Position numbers and translations under genes: made by a program. A stretch of DNA of 64,000 nt from UM-FILTER-40-17 sp032251335 (GTDB lineage Bacteria > Bacteroidota > Bacteroidia > Flavobacteriales > Flavobacteriaceae), in assembly GCA_032251335.1 (NCBI GenBank), contig JAVVDW010000011.1:1-64000 (forward strand), read 5' to 3'. A model generated the notes under the pieces. The model was not told where the DNA came from, made no database searches, and was given only the letters and a program-made list of their open reading frames with translations. This document shows, one piece after another, positions 51,486 to 62,200 of the stretch (positions within the stretch are counted from its first letter, which is position 1; every line of letters begins with the position of its first letter).

Positions 51486-52736
51486 TTATTCTGCTGTCAC
51501 ACCGGCCGATAATCTTTTATAAACACCATTTTGCAAACGTTCTCGAATGGCTGAGAAAGCTTTGAGGGTTTCGGAAATATCTTCAAAGTCATGCGCTGCA
51601 GTCGGGATGAGTCTCAACAAAATCAAACCCTTAGGAATCACCGGATAAACGACTATGGAACAGAAAATGCCGAAGTTTTCTCTCAAGTCGTTCACCAAGG
51701 CCATAGCCTCGGGTATGCTACCGTTGAGGTAAACCGGTGTCACACATGAGTTGGTGTTTCCTATATCAAATCCCTTTTCGCGCAAACCATTTTGAAGCGC
51801 ATTCACATTCTCCCACAGTTTTTCTTTCAGTTCGGGCATGGTTCGCAACATCTCCAAACGCTTGCGTGCACCTACCACAAACTGCATAGGAAGTGATTTG
51901 GCAAACATTTGCGAACGCATATTGTATTTTAAGTAATCGATGATGTCTTTATCGGCAGCAAAAAACCCACCGATGCTTGCCAAAGATTTGGCAAAAGTGG
52001 CAAAATACACATCTATATCTTCTTGTACGCCTTGCTCCTCGCCTGCTCCGGCTCCGGTTCTACCCAAAGTACCAAAACCGTGTGCATCATCTACCAAAAA
52101 GCGGAAGTTGTATTTCTTTTTTAGAGCGGCTATTTCCTTGAGCTTGCCTTGTTCGCCACGCATACCAAAAACACCTTCAGAAATCACCAAAATACCGCCA
52201 CCGGTGACTTCGCAAATTTTAACGGCGCGTTCTATGTTTTTTTCAAGGCTTTCTACATCGTTGTGTTGGTAGGTAAAACGCTTACCCATGTGTAGCCGAA
52301 CACCATCGATTATACAGGCATGCGCGTCTATATCATACACGATGACGTCGTTTTTGTTCACCAAGGCGTCGATGGCAGAAACCATACCCTGATAGCCGAA
52401 ATTGACCACATAAGCCGCTTCTTTATTGACGAATGAAGCCAGCTCGTTTTGTAGGTTCTCATGCAGGGTGGTGTGGCCGGACATCATACGAGCACCCATC
52501 GGATAGGCAGCTCCCCATTCGGCTGCGGCATCTGCATCTATTTGTCTGATTTCGGGGTGATTTGCCAGGCCTAAATAGTCGTTGATACTCCAAGTAATGA
52601 CATCTTTTCCCCTGAATTTCATCTTATTGGAGATCGGACCTTCTATTTTCGGGAAAACATAATAACCCTCAGCCTGAGATGCCCATCTTCCCAACGGCCC
52701 TTTGTCTTTATAAATTTTATCGAATAAATCTTTCAT
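51486..52736 (-). CDS. PLP-dependent alpha-oxoamine synthase (sphingolipid/sulfonolipid-type acyltransferase)
   Basis: A 416-residue class II aminotransferase-fold enzyme condensing an amino acid with an acyl-CoA. PLP residues are D217-x-H219 in LVDDAHGFG and K250 in FATFAKSLASIGG; MSGHTTLHENLQNELA is also typical. Candidates are serine palmitoyltransferase, cysteate fatty acyltransferase for sulfonolipids, or glycine C-acetyltransferase. The lone gene and the FATFAKSLASIGGFF context make a lipid role likely. The start at 52736 is chosen because the longer frame begins inside the -7 box. Confidence 0.85.
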   Translation of the reverse strand: MKDLFDKIYKDKGPLGRWASQAEGYYVFPKIEGPISNKMKFRGKDVITWSINDYLGLANHPEIRQIDADAAAEWGAAYPMGARMMSGHTTLHENLQNELASFVNKEAAYVVNFGYQGMVSAIDALVNKNDVIVYDIDAHACIIDGVRLHMGKRFTYQHNDVESLEKNIERAVKICEVTGGGILVISEGVFGMRGEQGKLKEIAALKKKYNFRFLVDDAHGFGTLGRTGAGAGEEQGVQEDIDVYFATFAKSLASIGGFFAADKDIIDYLKYNMRSQMFAKSLPMQFVVGARKRLEMLRTMPELKEKLWENVNALQNGLREKGFDIGNTNSCVTPVYLNGSIPEAMALVNDLRENFGIFCSIVVYPVIPKGLILLRLIPTAAHDFEDISETLKAFSAIRERLQNGVYKRLSAGVTAE

Positions 52737-52760
52737 TCGTAATGAATTAGTTACAGCCTG

Positions 52761-52768
52761 CAAAGTTA
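52761..52768 (-). promoter_or_regulatory. -7 promoter element TAACTTTG
   Basis: A perfect TAnnTTTG on the minus strand, 24 bases upstream of the oxoamine synthase ATG. A TTG within it opens a spurious nine-codon extension. Confidence 0.6.
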
Positions 52769-52874
52769 TTTAAAACTTAAATGTTATCATAATTTTATTA
52801 ATTGAATCTAATCATCTTAAACAAAACTTTAGAGAACTGTGATGTTTCAATCTGCCACAATGCTTTAACACGCA

Positions 52875-53414
52875 CTATTCCAGTTTGTAAACCATATCAT
52901 ACAAATCCCGATAAGCCGCTTTGATATGCGGAAAAGGAATGTAGCCCTTGTGCGTTATAGTGTATCCGAGTTTTTCATAGAACCTGACCGATGGTGTGCT
53001 GGGCATGGCTTGCAACCAAACTACTTTTTTGTGTAAAGCCTTTGCTTTTTGATGAAATTGCATCATCAATTTGGCACCTATGCCCAATCCGCAATAGGCT
53101 TTTCTGAGATATAAACGTTGTACGTATAGGGATTCATCTGCTGTATAGTCACCGAAGGATTTGCACAGAACAATTTTTGCGAAACCTACAAATTTTTCGC
53201 GATTTTGCACCAAGAAAAAGCAGTTGTTCTTATCTGCCAATTCGGAAGCGAGTACGGGCTTTGAAAAGTTTTTCTCCAGATAAAGCGCGCCGCCGTCATC
53301 CCAAATGTGAAGGTAATTGTCGCTGTAGGCTTTGTTGGCAATATCTACAAGTAAATCTATATGCCTTGCTTCGCATGCCAACACATTCAAATTGTTGTCT
53401 GTTAATGCTTCCAT
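52875..53414 (-). CDS. GNAT family N-acetyltransferase
   Basis: A 179-residue acetyltransferase. The acetyl-CoA loop is YCGLGIGAKLMMQF, preceded by YVQRLYLRKA, and SVRFYEKLGYTI is the C-terminal motif. Substrate unknown. Its start lies 13 bases inside the upstream thioredoxin-like gene, so the two are probably co-translated. Confidence 0.87.
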   Translation of the reverse strand: MEALTDNNLNVLACEARHIDLLVDIANKAYSDNYLHIWDDGGALYLEKNFSKPVLASELADKNNCFFLVQNREKFVGFAKIVLCKSFGDYTADESLYVQRLYLRKAYCGLGIGAKLMMQFHQKAKALHKKVVWLQAMPSTPSVRFYEKLGYTITHKGYIPFPHIKAAYRDLYDMVYKLE

Positions 53415-53959
53415 TTGATATTACAGCCGATACTCGGTTTTTGTGGATCCGGATATTTTCTGTTGTACAAAAGGGCATCGAGGGCAATGCGCAAATCGGC
53501 ACCGTTGAGTGGTATGTGATTGCCCGGACGCGCATCGTCTAACTGTCCGCGGTAAACCAACTGATCGCGACTGTCAAACAGGTAAATATCGGGTGTACAA
53601 GCGGCATCATAGGCTTTGGCAACTTCCTGGGTTTCATCGAACAGATACGGAAAATCCATTTTGTACTTTGCGGCAAATTTTGTCATATTTTCCGGTGCAT
53701 CTTCCGGATAATTTTCCACATCATTGCTGTTGATCCCCACAAAGCCAATGCCTTGCACGTGGTAGTCATTTTCAACGCGAACCAATTCTTCTATCATGTG
53801 TATCACAAAAGGGCAGTGATTGCACATAAAAACAACCACAGTGCCTTTATCGCCACGTATATCTGAAAAAGACAGGGTTTGGTTTGAGTTTAAATCTTTG
53901 AGGGTAAAGTCGGGTGCTTTTGTACCCAAAGCCAACATGTTGGATGGAGTGCGTGCCAT
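53402..53959 (-). CDS. Thioredoxin-like AhpC/TSA-fold protein
   Basis: A 185-residue redoxin. The N-terminal strand pair (MLALGTKAPDFTLKDL) is followed by VVVFMCNHCPFV, with a C-x2-C redox site. The fold resembles peroxiredoxins, but the C-x2-C makes it a thioredoxin-type reductase or an atypical peroxiredoxin. No signal peptide from the chosen start (53959); the longer frame adds 19 unrelated residues. A -7-like TAATTTTA lies upstream. Confidence 0.83.
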   Translation of the reverse strand: MARTPSNMLALGTKAPDFTLKDLNSNQTLSFSDIRGDKGTVVVFMCNHCPFVIHMIEELVRVENDYHVQGIGFVGINSNDVENYPEDAPENMTKFAAKYKMDFPYLFDETQEVAKAYDAACTPDIYLFDSRDQLVYRGQLDDARPGNHIPLNGADLRIALDALLYNRKYPDPQKPSIGCNIKWKH

Positions 53960-54196
53960 TTTATAAGAAATAAATTGATGATGTAAAATTACGCATTGAT
54001 AATGTCTTTTTTGCATGTTTTGAGGCTAAAAATTATTACCGCTAAAGATGACACTTGTTAAAATGCTTGTGAATAGTAAGGTAAAATGAATTAATCGACT
54101 GATTGAAAATCGTTTGTGTTTTTTTCTTTACATTTACAAATGCCTCAGTGAATGTCTGAGAAAATAGCGTCTTTGTAATCTTAAAACCTTATAGCC
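53960..54196. other. Intergenic region upstream of the MG2-like gene
   Basis: AT-rich spacer between divergent genes. It contains the small inverted repeat CTCAG-TGAATGT-CTGAG near 54144-54160 and, after it, GTCTTTG as a possible degenerate -7. Nothing else recognised. Confidence 0.4.
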
Positions 54197-56605
54197 ATGG
54201 AATCTACATTCTTTAAATCCGCTTTGCTGTTTTTCGGTATCTTATTTGTAAGCGCATCTTTACACGCACAAGATTCCGAGGTTGAAAAAATTTACACCAA
54301 TTTCTACAAGCAACCACGGGAAAAAGTGGTGGTGCATCTCAACAAAACGGTTTTTCTTCCCGGCGAATCAATCTGGTTTCAAGCGCATTTGCTAGACCCT
54401 AGGTTTGACCATGCCTCGCTCCTATCTTCTAATGTTTACGCAGGTTTATACGATTTGGAAGGCAAACTGGTGTCCGGTGATGTTTTTTTTACAGACAACG
54501 GCATCGCCAACGGACAATTGGCCATTGATGAAAATTTTACAGCACAGGAATACGTCTTACATATTTTTACCAATTGGAGTTTGAATTTTGACAAAGGCCA
54601 TGTGTTTACACAAAACATCCGTATTGCCAGAAACGACCACGCTGCTGCACATAAAACATACCATCCGGAAGACTACTACCTCAAACTCAATACCGAAGGC
54701 AATGCGCCTTTGCTCGCAGATGCTCAAAACAGAATTGTCTATGCTCTAACCGACTTGAACGGATTGCCGGTGAGCTTCCAAAAAGGAGAATTGGTCAACA
54801 GCAAGCAGCAAGTCGTCAATACTTTTCAGGGAAACAAGGAAGGCTTGGGTGAATTTCAATTTTGGTTAGACAAACAAGAAACCTATACGGCAAAATTCTA
54901 TATAGAAGGTGATTTTCACTTGACACAAGCCTTGCCCGATGCCCAATCTTCCGGCATACAAATGCAACTCAACACCTTGCTCTCAGATAAAATCGGGATT
55001 GTTTTTCAGTCTCATAATATGGCTGAAAAAGCCACAAATCCTTATCAATTGGCCATTGTAAAAGACGGATACATTTTCACCAAAAAAATCGCATTTGAAG
55101 AAGGCAAAGCTGCTATTTTTCTCGAAAAAAATGATTTGCCGCATGGTGTGAATACGCTGTACTTATTGGATAACGACAACATTCTATTGGAAAGAAAATT
55201 TATGAACCGCCCCGCAGGTTATCTGCCCACAGCTGCCGTCTCTTTAGATCGATTTACGGCAGACTCCTTGTATTTTTCACTCAAAACCTATGCGCCGGAT
55301 GAGACGTTTGTATTTAGTGCTTCTGCCCTACCCGCAAACACCGTTGCTGATGCCGATAAATTATCGTTTCTCAAACAAAATTTTCTGAGGACTTATGCTT
55401 CTGAGGGTGAAAGAAATATGAATCCGCGCCTAATAGACGGCAATCGTATAGACAACTACGGCTTTGATTTGTTTCTGTTGACACAAATAAGTGGTGCCAA
55501 AACCTGGCAAGCATTATACGGCACACAGCCGGCGATGGATTACGATTTTGAAAAAGGGTTGACGATTTCCGGTAAGCTGGATATCAGTGCCAAAAAAGCA
55601 GAAAAATATGCATTGATTCTCTTTACGGAGAATCTCGGATTTCAACAAAAACTTGACATCAACCCCGATGGAAGTTTTGTTTCTTATCACAATTATTTGG
55701 AAAAAAATACGGAGCTCAATTTGGGTTTGACAAACCGTAACGACTTTATGATCAGACCCGATGTGGACAACATAAACATATTGCCCAATACGGAACATAC
55801 ACTTCAAAAATTTCCCTATGCGGTTGATTTTGCAAAACAAACCCTTGAACCGAAAACAAACGGCGATAAAATAGCCATCAAAATTGATGAAATACCTGAT
55901 ATCATTGCGCTCAACGAAACCGAAGTTTCCGCCGAAACGCCTAAGAGCAAAACAAATATTCCGGGACAAATCGGCAGCTCCGTTGAAACCCAAAGATATG
56001 TGATAGACCCGGAAGATGTAAAACTCAATTTTTATGTCTTTGATTTTTTGCGAACAAAGGGTTACTGGGTTTCGCTCAACAATACGCCCGGAACGCCAAC
56101 GATTAGAAGTCAAAAATCGGGCGGTGGCATACCTACCATCTTTATCAACAACGTTCAAATCATCGATTTTTCAATTCTCAATCGTATGCCACTATACGAA
56201 GTAGCCGAAATTTACATCAACCATTCGGGTTTGGGCTATGGCGCTAGAGGCGGTAGTGATTTACGTACGGGTGGCGGTGGCGTCATCAATATTTTTATGA
56301 GAGAAGGTGCCGACTTTTCCGGATTTTCCTCGCCTTATAGCAATCAGCAAACGGTTAAAATTGTCAATGGCTTTTCGCCTTCCAAAAAATACGAAGCACC
56401 CAAATACAAAGTTTTTGACAGTGGCGAATTTGTCAAATTCGGTGTATTGGATTGGATACCACAATTGCAAACCGACCCAACCGGTGAAGTCCGTTTTGTG
56501 ATTGCAAGAAACCGCCAAGAAGCCATTAAACTTGTCATTGAAGGGGTGAGTAGTGCCGGAAATATGATTTCCATAGAAGAAGTTTTCAACATTACCGGGC
56601 AATAA
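54197..56605 (+). CDS. Exported MG2-like/TonB-plug-like protein
   Basis: An 802-residue protein with a signal peptide cleaved after LHAQ. The N-terminus (about 35-250) looks like the MG2 domain of alpha-2-macroglobulins (VVVHLNKTVFLPGESIWFQAHLL, VSGDVFFTDNGIANGQLAI). Residues about 640-710 look like a TonB-receptor plug (GGGIPTIFINNVQIIDFSILN; GGGGVINIFMREG). There is no barrel, so it is not a receptor by itself. A macroglobulin-like module joined to a plug is common in Bacteroidota but of unknown role. Confidence 0.75.
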   Translation: MESTFFKSALLFFGILFVSASLHAQDSEVEKIYTNFYKQPREKVVVHLNKTVFLPGESIWFQAHLLDPRFDHASLLSSNVYAGLYDLEGKLVSGDVFFTDNGIANGQLAIDENFTAQEYVLHIFTNWSLNFDKGHVFTQNIRIARNDHAAAHKTYHPEDYYLKLNTEGNAPLLADAQNRIVYALTDLNGLPVSFQKGELVNSKQQVVNTFQGNKEGLGEFQFWLDKQETYTAKFYIEGDFHLTQALPDAQSSGIQMQLNTLLSDKIGIVFQSHNMAEKATNPYQLAIVKDGYIFTKKIAFEEGKAAIFLEKNDLPHGVNTLYLLDNDNILLERKFMNRPAGYLPTAAVSLDRFTADSLYFSLKTYAPDETFVFSASALPANTVADADKLSFLKQNFLRTYASEGERNMNPRLIDGNRIDNYGFDLFLLTQISGAKTWQALYGTQPAMDYDFEKGLTISGKLDISAKKAEKYALILFTENLGFQQKLDINPDGSFVSYHNYLEKNTELNLGLTNRNDFMIRPDVDNINILPNTEHTLQKFPYAVDFAKQTLEPKTNGDKIAIKIDEIPDIIALNETEVSAETPKSKTNIPGQIGSSVETQRYVIDPEDVKLNFYVFDFLRTKGYWVSLNNTPGTPTIRSQKSGGGIPTIFINNVQIIDFSILNRMPLYEVAEIYINHSGLGYGARGGSDLRTGGGGVINIFMREGADFSGFSSPYSNQQTVKIVNGFSPSKKYEAPKYKVFDSGEFVKFGVLDWIPQLQTDPTGEVRFVIARNRQEAIKLVIEGVSSAGNMISIEEVFNITGQ

Positions 56606-56606
56606 T

Positions 56607-57935
56607 TCAGACGAACAAACTGAGTGCCAAAACGGTCAGGATGCCTGTAATACCTTGCAGAAGACTGGCTATGGTAAGCGTTTTGTATGCTGTATTAATA
56701 TGGAGACCGGACAGTTGGGAGACCACCCAAAAATAACTGTCATTGGCATGTGATACGGTCATAGCGCCACAACCGACAGCCATCACTGTTAAGACTTTGC
56801 CCGATTCCGAATCTAAACCCAGGGCCGGAAGCATTTCAAAAACAATGGCCGTAGTGGTGATGATTGAAACCGTAGAAGAACCTTGAGCCGTTTTTAATAC
56901 GGCCGCAATCAGGAATGGCAACAAAAGACCCAAGCTGGTGAGTTGCAAGTTTTCCAAATACATACCCATCGGCATATAAGCAATCACCCCGCCCAATGCG
57001 CCACCTGCGCCGGTAATCATTAAAATCATCGCGGCATTTTTCAACCCCTCTGTAATGTAGGTATTCGATTTTTTCTCGTCCGTAAAAGGCAACAAACGCA
57101 GCGAAAACAACATCCCTATCAGTAAAGCTGTCGTTGGATTGCCTAAAAAACCAAGTATGTTTCTCAACCATACAACATCTGAATCTAACAAAACATTTGA
57201 AAAAGTGCCGAGCGCCATCAACAATATCGGTATAAAAATAGGAAGCAGCGCGGTTGTTAATTTGGGTTGTACATCGACAGTTTTTTCAAGGACTTTTGTC
57301 ATTTCAATCGCACTTTCGCTATAAGGGTATTTCTTTGCCAAAAACAGCGAGAACAAATAGCCGACCAATACCACCGGAACGGCGACCAACAACCCGACAA
57401 AAATGACCAAAAACAGGTTGTCTATTTGTAAATTGGCCGCAGCGGCGATGGGCCCGGGTGTAGGTGGCACCAACACATGGGGCGCAAAAAGGCCCGTAGC
57501 CAAAGCGATGGAAAGCGAAACCACAGAGGTTTTCGTCCTTACAGAAAGTGTTTTATTAAGCGAAGATAAAATCACAAAAGCGGCATCGCAAAAAACAGGA
57601 ATCGACACTAAAAAACCGATTACACTGAGGGCTAAATTTGGCCGTTTGGCAGAAAGCTTATCGAGAATTGCTTTTGATATAACCAAAGTAGCACCCGATT
57701 TTTCGAGCATCACCCCGATGATGGTACCCGCTATAATGATAATGCCAATACTGCCCAGGGTGCTGCCAAATTTGGACAAAATAGTCGGTGTAATTTCAGT
57801 TAGAGGCATGCCTGCCAAAATCCCAACTCCGTAAGCCGTAAACAACAACGCCATAAAGGGATGCAAGCGAAAGCGCGTGGTAGCCACAATGATAAAAGCA
57901 ATCGCCAAAAGCAGGATACCAAAAGCAGCTATCAT
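56607..57935 (-). CDS. GntP family permease (gluconate/glycerate-type)
   Basis: A 442-residue inner-membrane symporter with about 12 hydrophobic segments and the GntP signatures TILSKFGSTLGSIGIIIIAG and ALATGLFAPHVLVPPTPGP. Family members carry gluconate and related sugar acids. Its start overlaps the stop of the glycerate kinase gene (ATGA), so the likely substrate is glycerate, feeding the kinase. Confidence 0.9.
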   Translation of the reverse strand: MIAAFGILLLAIAFIIVATTRFRLHPFMALLFTAYGVGILAGMPLTEITPTILSKFGSTLGSIGIIIIAGTIIGVMLEKSGATLVISKAILDKLSAKRPNLALSVIGFLVSIPVFCDAAFVILSSLNKTLSVRTKTSVVSLSIALATGLFAPHVLVPPTPGPIAAAANLQIDNLFLVIFVGLLVAVPVVLVGYLFSLFLAKKYPYSESAIEMTKVLEKTVDVQPKLTTALLPIFIPILLMALGTFSNVLLDSDVVWLRNILGFLGNPTTALLIGMLFSLRLLPFTDEKKSNTYITEGLKNAAMILMITGAGGALGGVIAYMPMGMYLENLQLTSLGLLLPFLIAAVLKTAQGSSTVSIITTTAIVFEMLPALGLDSESGKVLTVMAVGCGAMTVSHANDSYFWVVSQLSGLHINTAYKTLTIASLLQGITGILTVLALSLFV

Positions 57936-59068
57936 CTTTTTGTATTTAAAGTTAGCAGTCGTAAAACATTGATGGTTGTGTCCTCTATCAATTCCTCAGT
58001 CCGCACCAGAGCTTTATCGAGCGAGGTGACCTCGTCGAGTATCGAAAAAACGGCTGTAACGCCGTGGTTGTAGAGATTTTCATAACCTTCCCCTTTCCTG
58101 CCACAAAGGCAAATGACCGGCTTGTGGTGTTTTTTTGCCATTTGTGCCACGCCAAAGGGCGTTTTACCGGCCAATGTTTGTGCATCGATACTGCCTTCAC
58201 CTGTAAACACATAATCTGCTTGACGGATGGCAGATTCTAAGTCAACCAAATTGGCCAAACACGTAAATCCCGATTGAAGCTGCGCCTTAAAAAAAGTGGA
58301 CAAGCCAACCGCAACTCCTCCTGCGGCACCAAATCCGGGCTGTTGTACATTCAATTTTGGATTGATTGTTTGAAGCACTTCCGCAAAATGTGTGAGATTT
58401 TTTTCGAGGATTTTCAGTGCATCGGGCGATGCGCCCTTCTGTGGGCCGTAAGTGTGAGTCGCACCGTTTTCGCCCAAAAGCGGATTGTTTACATCGCAGG
58501 CGATGCTGAATTCACACTGATACCAATCGGGATGTACGGTTGAATCATCGATGTGGACTACGCGGTTTAGATTGCCTCCGTTTGGCGATAATTGTTGCTG
58601 TCGGTTATCGAAAAATTGAAATCCGATGGCTTGCAGAAGTCCGCTTCCCATATCGTTTGTCGCACTGCCACCAATAGCGAGTGTAAATTTTCGTATGCCT
58701 TTTTCAAAAGCATCTTGCATCAATTTACCCGTTCCAAAGGTATTTGTCAATAAAGGATTGCGCTCGCCGGCCAAAAGCAGTTCCAAACCCGACGCACACG
58801 CTAGTTCTATAAAAGCTTCGTTCTTGTTTAATATAAAATATGTGGCTGTGATGGGCCTTCCTAAAGAATCAACCGTTTGCACCGCTACGCTTTGCGCGTT
58901 TTCACAAGTAGCTATGACATCCAAAGTTCCTTCACCGCCGTCCGCCATTGGTTTTTTTACGACCGCTGCTTTCGGATATACTTGTCTGATGCCTTTTTCA
59001 ACGGCATCACAAACTTTGCAGGCTGACAATGCGTCTTTAAAAGAATCGGAAGCGACAAGAAACTGCAT
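57932..59068 (-). CDS. Glycerate kinase (GarK/GlxK type)
   Basis: A 378-residue class II glycerate kinase. It has VASDSFKDALSACKVCDAVEKG, KPMADGGEGTLDVI, FTLAIGGSATNDMGSGLLQAIG and FTGEGSIDAQTLAGKTPFGVA. It phosphorylates D-glycerate to 2-phosphoglycerate. It precedes and overlaps the GntP permease by 4 bases, forming an uptake and phosphorylation unit. Confidence 0.93.
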   Translation of the reverse strand: MQFLVASDSFKDALSACKVCDAVEKGIRQVYPKAAVVKKPMADGGEGTLDVIATCENAQSVAVQTVDSLGRPITATYFILNKNEAFIELACASGLELLLAGERNPLLTNTFGTGKLMQDAFEKGIRKFTLAIGGSATNDMGSGLLQAIGFQFFDNRQQQLSPNGGNLNRVVHIDDSTVHPDWYQCEFSIACDVNNPLLGENGATHTYGPQKGASPDALKILEKNLTHFAEVLQTINPKLNVQQPGFGAAGGVAVGLSTFFKAQLQSGFTCLANLVDLESAIRQADYVFTGEGSIDAQTLAGKTPFGVAQMAKKHHKPVICLCGRKGEGYENLYNHGVTAVFSILDEVTSLDKALVRTEELIEDTTINVLRLLTLNTKR

Positions 59069-59174
59069 GAATTATTCCCTTTGACTTTGTAAATATAGGG
59101 AAACAAAAAATAGTACGGTTTCTATATTGAACTTTGTCAAATTACAAGCTATTCGGATGTACTCTTTTTAGAAT

Positions 59175-59207
59175 AAAATGCCGTTAAAACTGAATTTAAC
59201 AGCATTT
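59175..59207 (-). terminator. Hairpin terminator at the end of the LamG adhesin gene
   Basis: On the minus strand AAATGCTGTTAAA pairs with TTTAACGGCATTT (one U.G) around a 5-base loop and is followed by TATTC. It begins at the stop codon. Confidence 0.7.
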
Positions 59208-62200
59208 ATTCAATTACCAATTTTCGAGTGACGGCAGATCCGCCATCTCCGGAAAGTTTCACCAAATATACCCCAGTGCTCATGGCCGGAAGCTTGATTT
59301 CTATACGCGATTGGTCGCGCGCTTCGGTATCTGTGTTGAGAATTGACCTGCCCAACAAATCAAAGAGTTTGATATTCGTTATGCTCAAATCTTGGCGGGT
59401 ATTCTGTACGTGTAAAACGTGATCTTGAGGCGTATGAAATACTTTTAGTTCATCTGAAGTCAACACAAAATCATCAACAGAGAGGGTTTGGTCTGTGAAT
59501 TGGATGCGAAAACGATCGTTGATTTCTCCTATTTGCGTAAGTTCTACTTCAAAATCGGCGTCTCTCAGGTTGTGTGCAAGTCCTGTTTCTTTGTCGAAAA
59601 TTAATATGGATACCTCTTCACTTAAGTTTTCTGTCGCTTGCAAGCCTATTTTAACCTTACCGAAAGACGCATTTTTCACGCCCAAGGGGTAACTTTTATT
59701 TTCGTCAAATGAGCCTACGCCTTGGATGATGAGTTTTTGGTCATCCACAACAAAATACATATCCTCCGGTTGACCATCCAAATTTAAGGCATCGTAGCCG
59801 TTGTTGAACTCATCGTTGGCTTGGTTTTGGGTAAAAGTGAGTAAAATCTGTCTTTTAAAGCCTTGAGCGGTCGTATATGATAGTCTGATGCGCTTGAATT
59901 CATTAGATGCTACAATATCTTGAGAATTGTTTGTAAAGTGTGTTTCCAGCGAAACCAATATGTCTTTGGGTTTGTTAGCCTTAACCAAGTTATTTGAAAG
60001 ATTTCCGTCAACATCTGTATCATCTTCTCTGATAAAGGCGCGTTGGTTGTTATTAAAAGTCAGTGTGCCCCCCGAGGCATTGGCAATCACAAAAAACCCT
60101 TGACCCACAGGAATATAACGCCCGGGCGTAACAGTCCCTGCTCCGGTTTGATTCACATCCGGATGAGAAAAAGCCGGAACCCCTCCTGACAAATTTAACA
60201 CGGCATACCCGCCTTGATAATCCAACAAGCGATGCGTACCCCCACCCCAATGTTCCCAAAAGTAAACAGATGCATTGGTGCTACCGATGTTATCGTTGAT
60301 AAATGTTTCGGAATCGAGGGCTGATGCATAAGGATTGCCCAAGAGTGTGAGCATACCACCCGAGATGCTGTATTGAATACGACCGTTGTGCGGTTTACCT
60401 ACAAAGGTGTAGTTTTGATAACCCAAGCCCGAACCGGAACCCTTGTGTATGTAGCCTTTACCGGCTTGAACCGAACCGGTACTGCCGATGGGAATCCAGT
60501 TGTTGATGTCGTTGCCGGCATTGTCAAAACGGTACATCCAGCGGGTGCTTAAAGTAGCAGGAGGGCCTGCTGCACCATCAAAACCACCTGTAAAAGAAAG
60601 GTTTATCGGACTGGCCGGATTGTTCCCGTCTCTCACTACGGAGTTGATTGAATAATTGTTGTTGTTTGTAGTGTTGTTGGGCGTTCCCACGGGCGAAGAC
60701 CAATAATTGTAGTTATATATATCGGCTGTGCCTTGTTGGTCGCGTTCCAAAACGCCCGCGCTGGTAGGGTCTAAGTCGGAATCGAGGGTTTGAACGAGCT
60801 GTGATTTGCCTGTAAGGTCTATCTTTCCGTCCAATTTTAGATAGTGGGTGATTTCCAGCTTGGTGTTGTTGTTGATGTTCAATTGATTGCTATCTACAAA
60901 CAGCCCCAGCAAGGTTTTGTTGCCTACCGAAGTAATGTTGTGGCTCGTTCTTACGATGTTCCAGTCAATGGGGCTTCCATCTACTATCGACAAATCATTA
61001 GGCACTTGCATCTGTGCCCCACTGCGCCAAATAGCATTGCTGCTCCAGGCACCGCCGCCCACACTTTCGTAGGGTAAGGGAGCGGTTTGCAGGTGTACTT
61101 CTACCCTGTCCGGCACAATCAGACGTCCGCGTTGGTCGTTTTGAGAGTCGTCGTTTACGTGGGTGCCAATGTAAGAATTGAAGGTATAATAAGCCGTGAG
61201 GTTGCTCCAATTGACCGCAGCTATATCGTTTTTGGTGACCGTATTGGGAATGACAACACCCCGAGTTCCGGAGCCGTCTTGCAAGATTTCTTGGTTCATC
61301 ACAAAACGGATTTGATTCACGCTTAACGCGGTGTTCCAAAACCTTAACTCATCAATATTACCATTAAAGTGGTTGCGGATATCGGTTTGCGAACGAAACT
61401 GGGCACCTATCGCAAACACATGATTGGTGGCGGCCGGTGCGTTAAGGCCTGTTTGGACGACATCTTCAACGCCGTCTATATACAGCCGTGCCGTACCACC
61501 ATTGTACACGATGGCAAAATGATGCCATTGGTTGGGGTTGAACGCAGTGTTGGCAGCAATGGTATTACCTCCGGAGCCGGCATCTGTCCATTCCATACGC
61601 AAGCGGTTGTTGGTCCGGTAAAATAAGCTAAAACCAGAACTGCCGTTATACTTAGAGAAAACGGCTTGATCGGTTGCGGGCGAATTGTTTCCCCGGTTAA
61701 GAATCCAACCGGCTACGGTAAAGCTGTTGCCCAATTCAGGTGAAAGGTCTGTTCGCACAAAATCGTCGCTGCCATCAAAAGTAAGATGCCGTGGTGCTAC
61801 GGTTTCGTGGGCCACGCCAAAGGCGATAAACTTGGTGCCGTCAAAATCGAATAAGGCTTCCTGATTGGCACCGTTGGTGCGTAAAAACACGGTTTCTATG
61901 CCGTTGGTGAAGTTTTCATCGTCGGCTACCACCATTACGTAGGCATCGTTGCCCACCAAAGGCGTAAAGTTGGTGAGTGCCGCTGTGGGGACTTGTACTT
62001 TTACGGTAGGCACATTGCCACCGGTTTCTACCACCAACCATTTGCGGTTAGACACGTCGGTTACGGTGTTTACCGTCATGGGGCCAAAGCTCAGCGTGAT
62101 GGGCGCACCCGAATTGTTCATGTTTTGCCCGTTGGATCCCCAAACCAGAAAGCTACGGTTGGTAGGAAAACTGTTGGCATTGGCAGTGTTGGTAGCGGCT

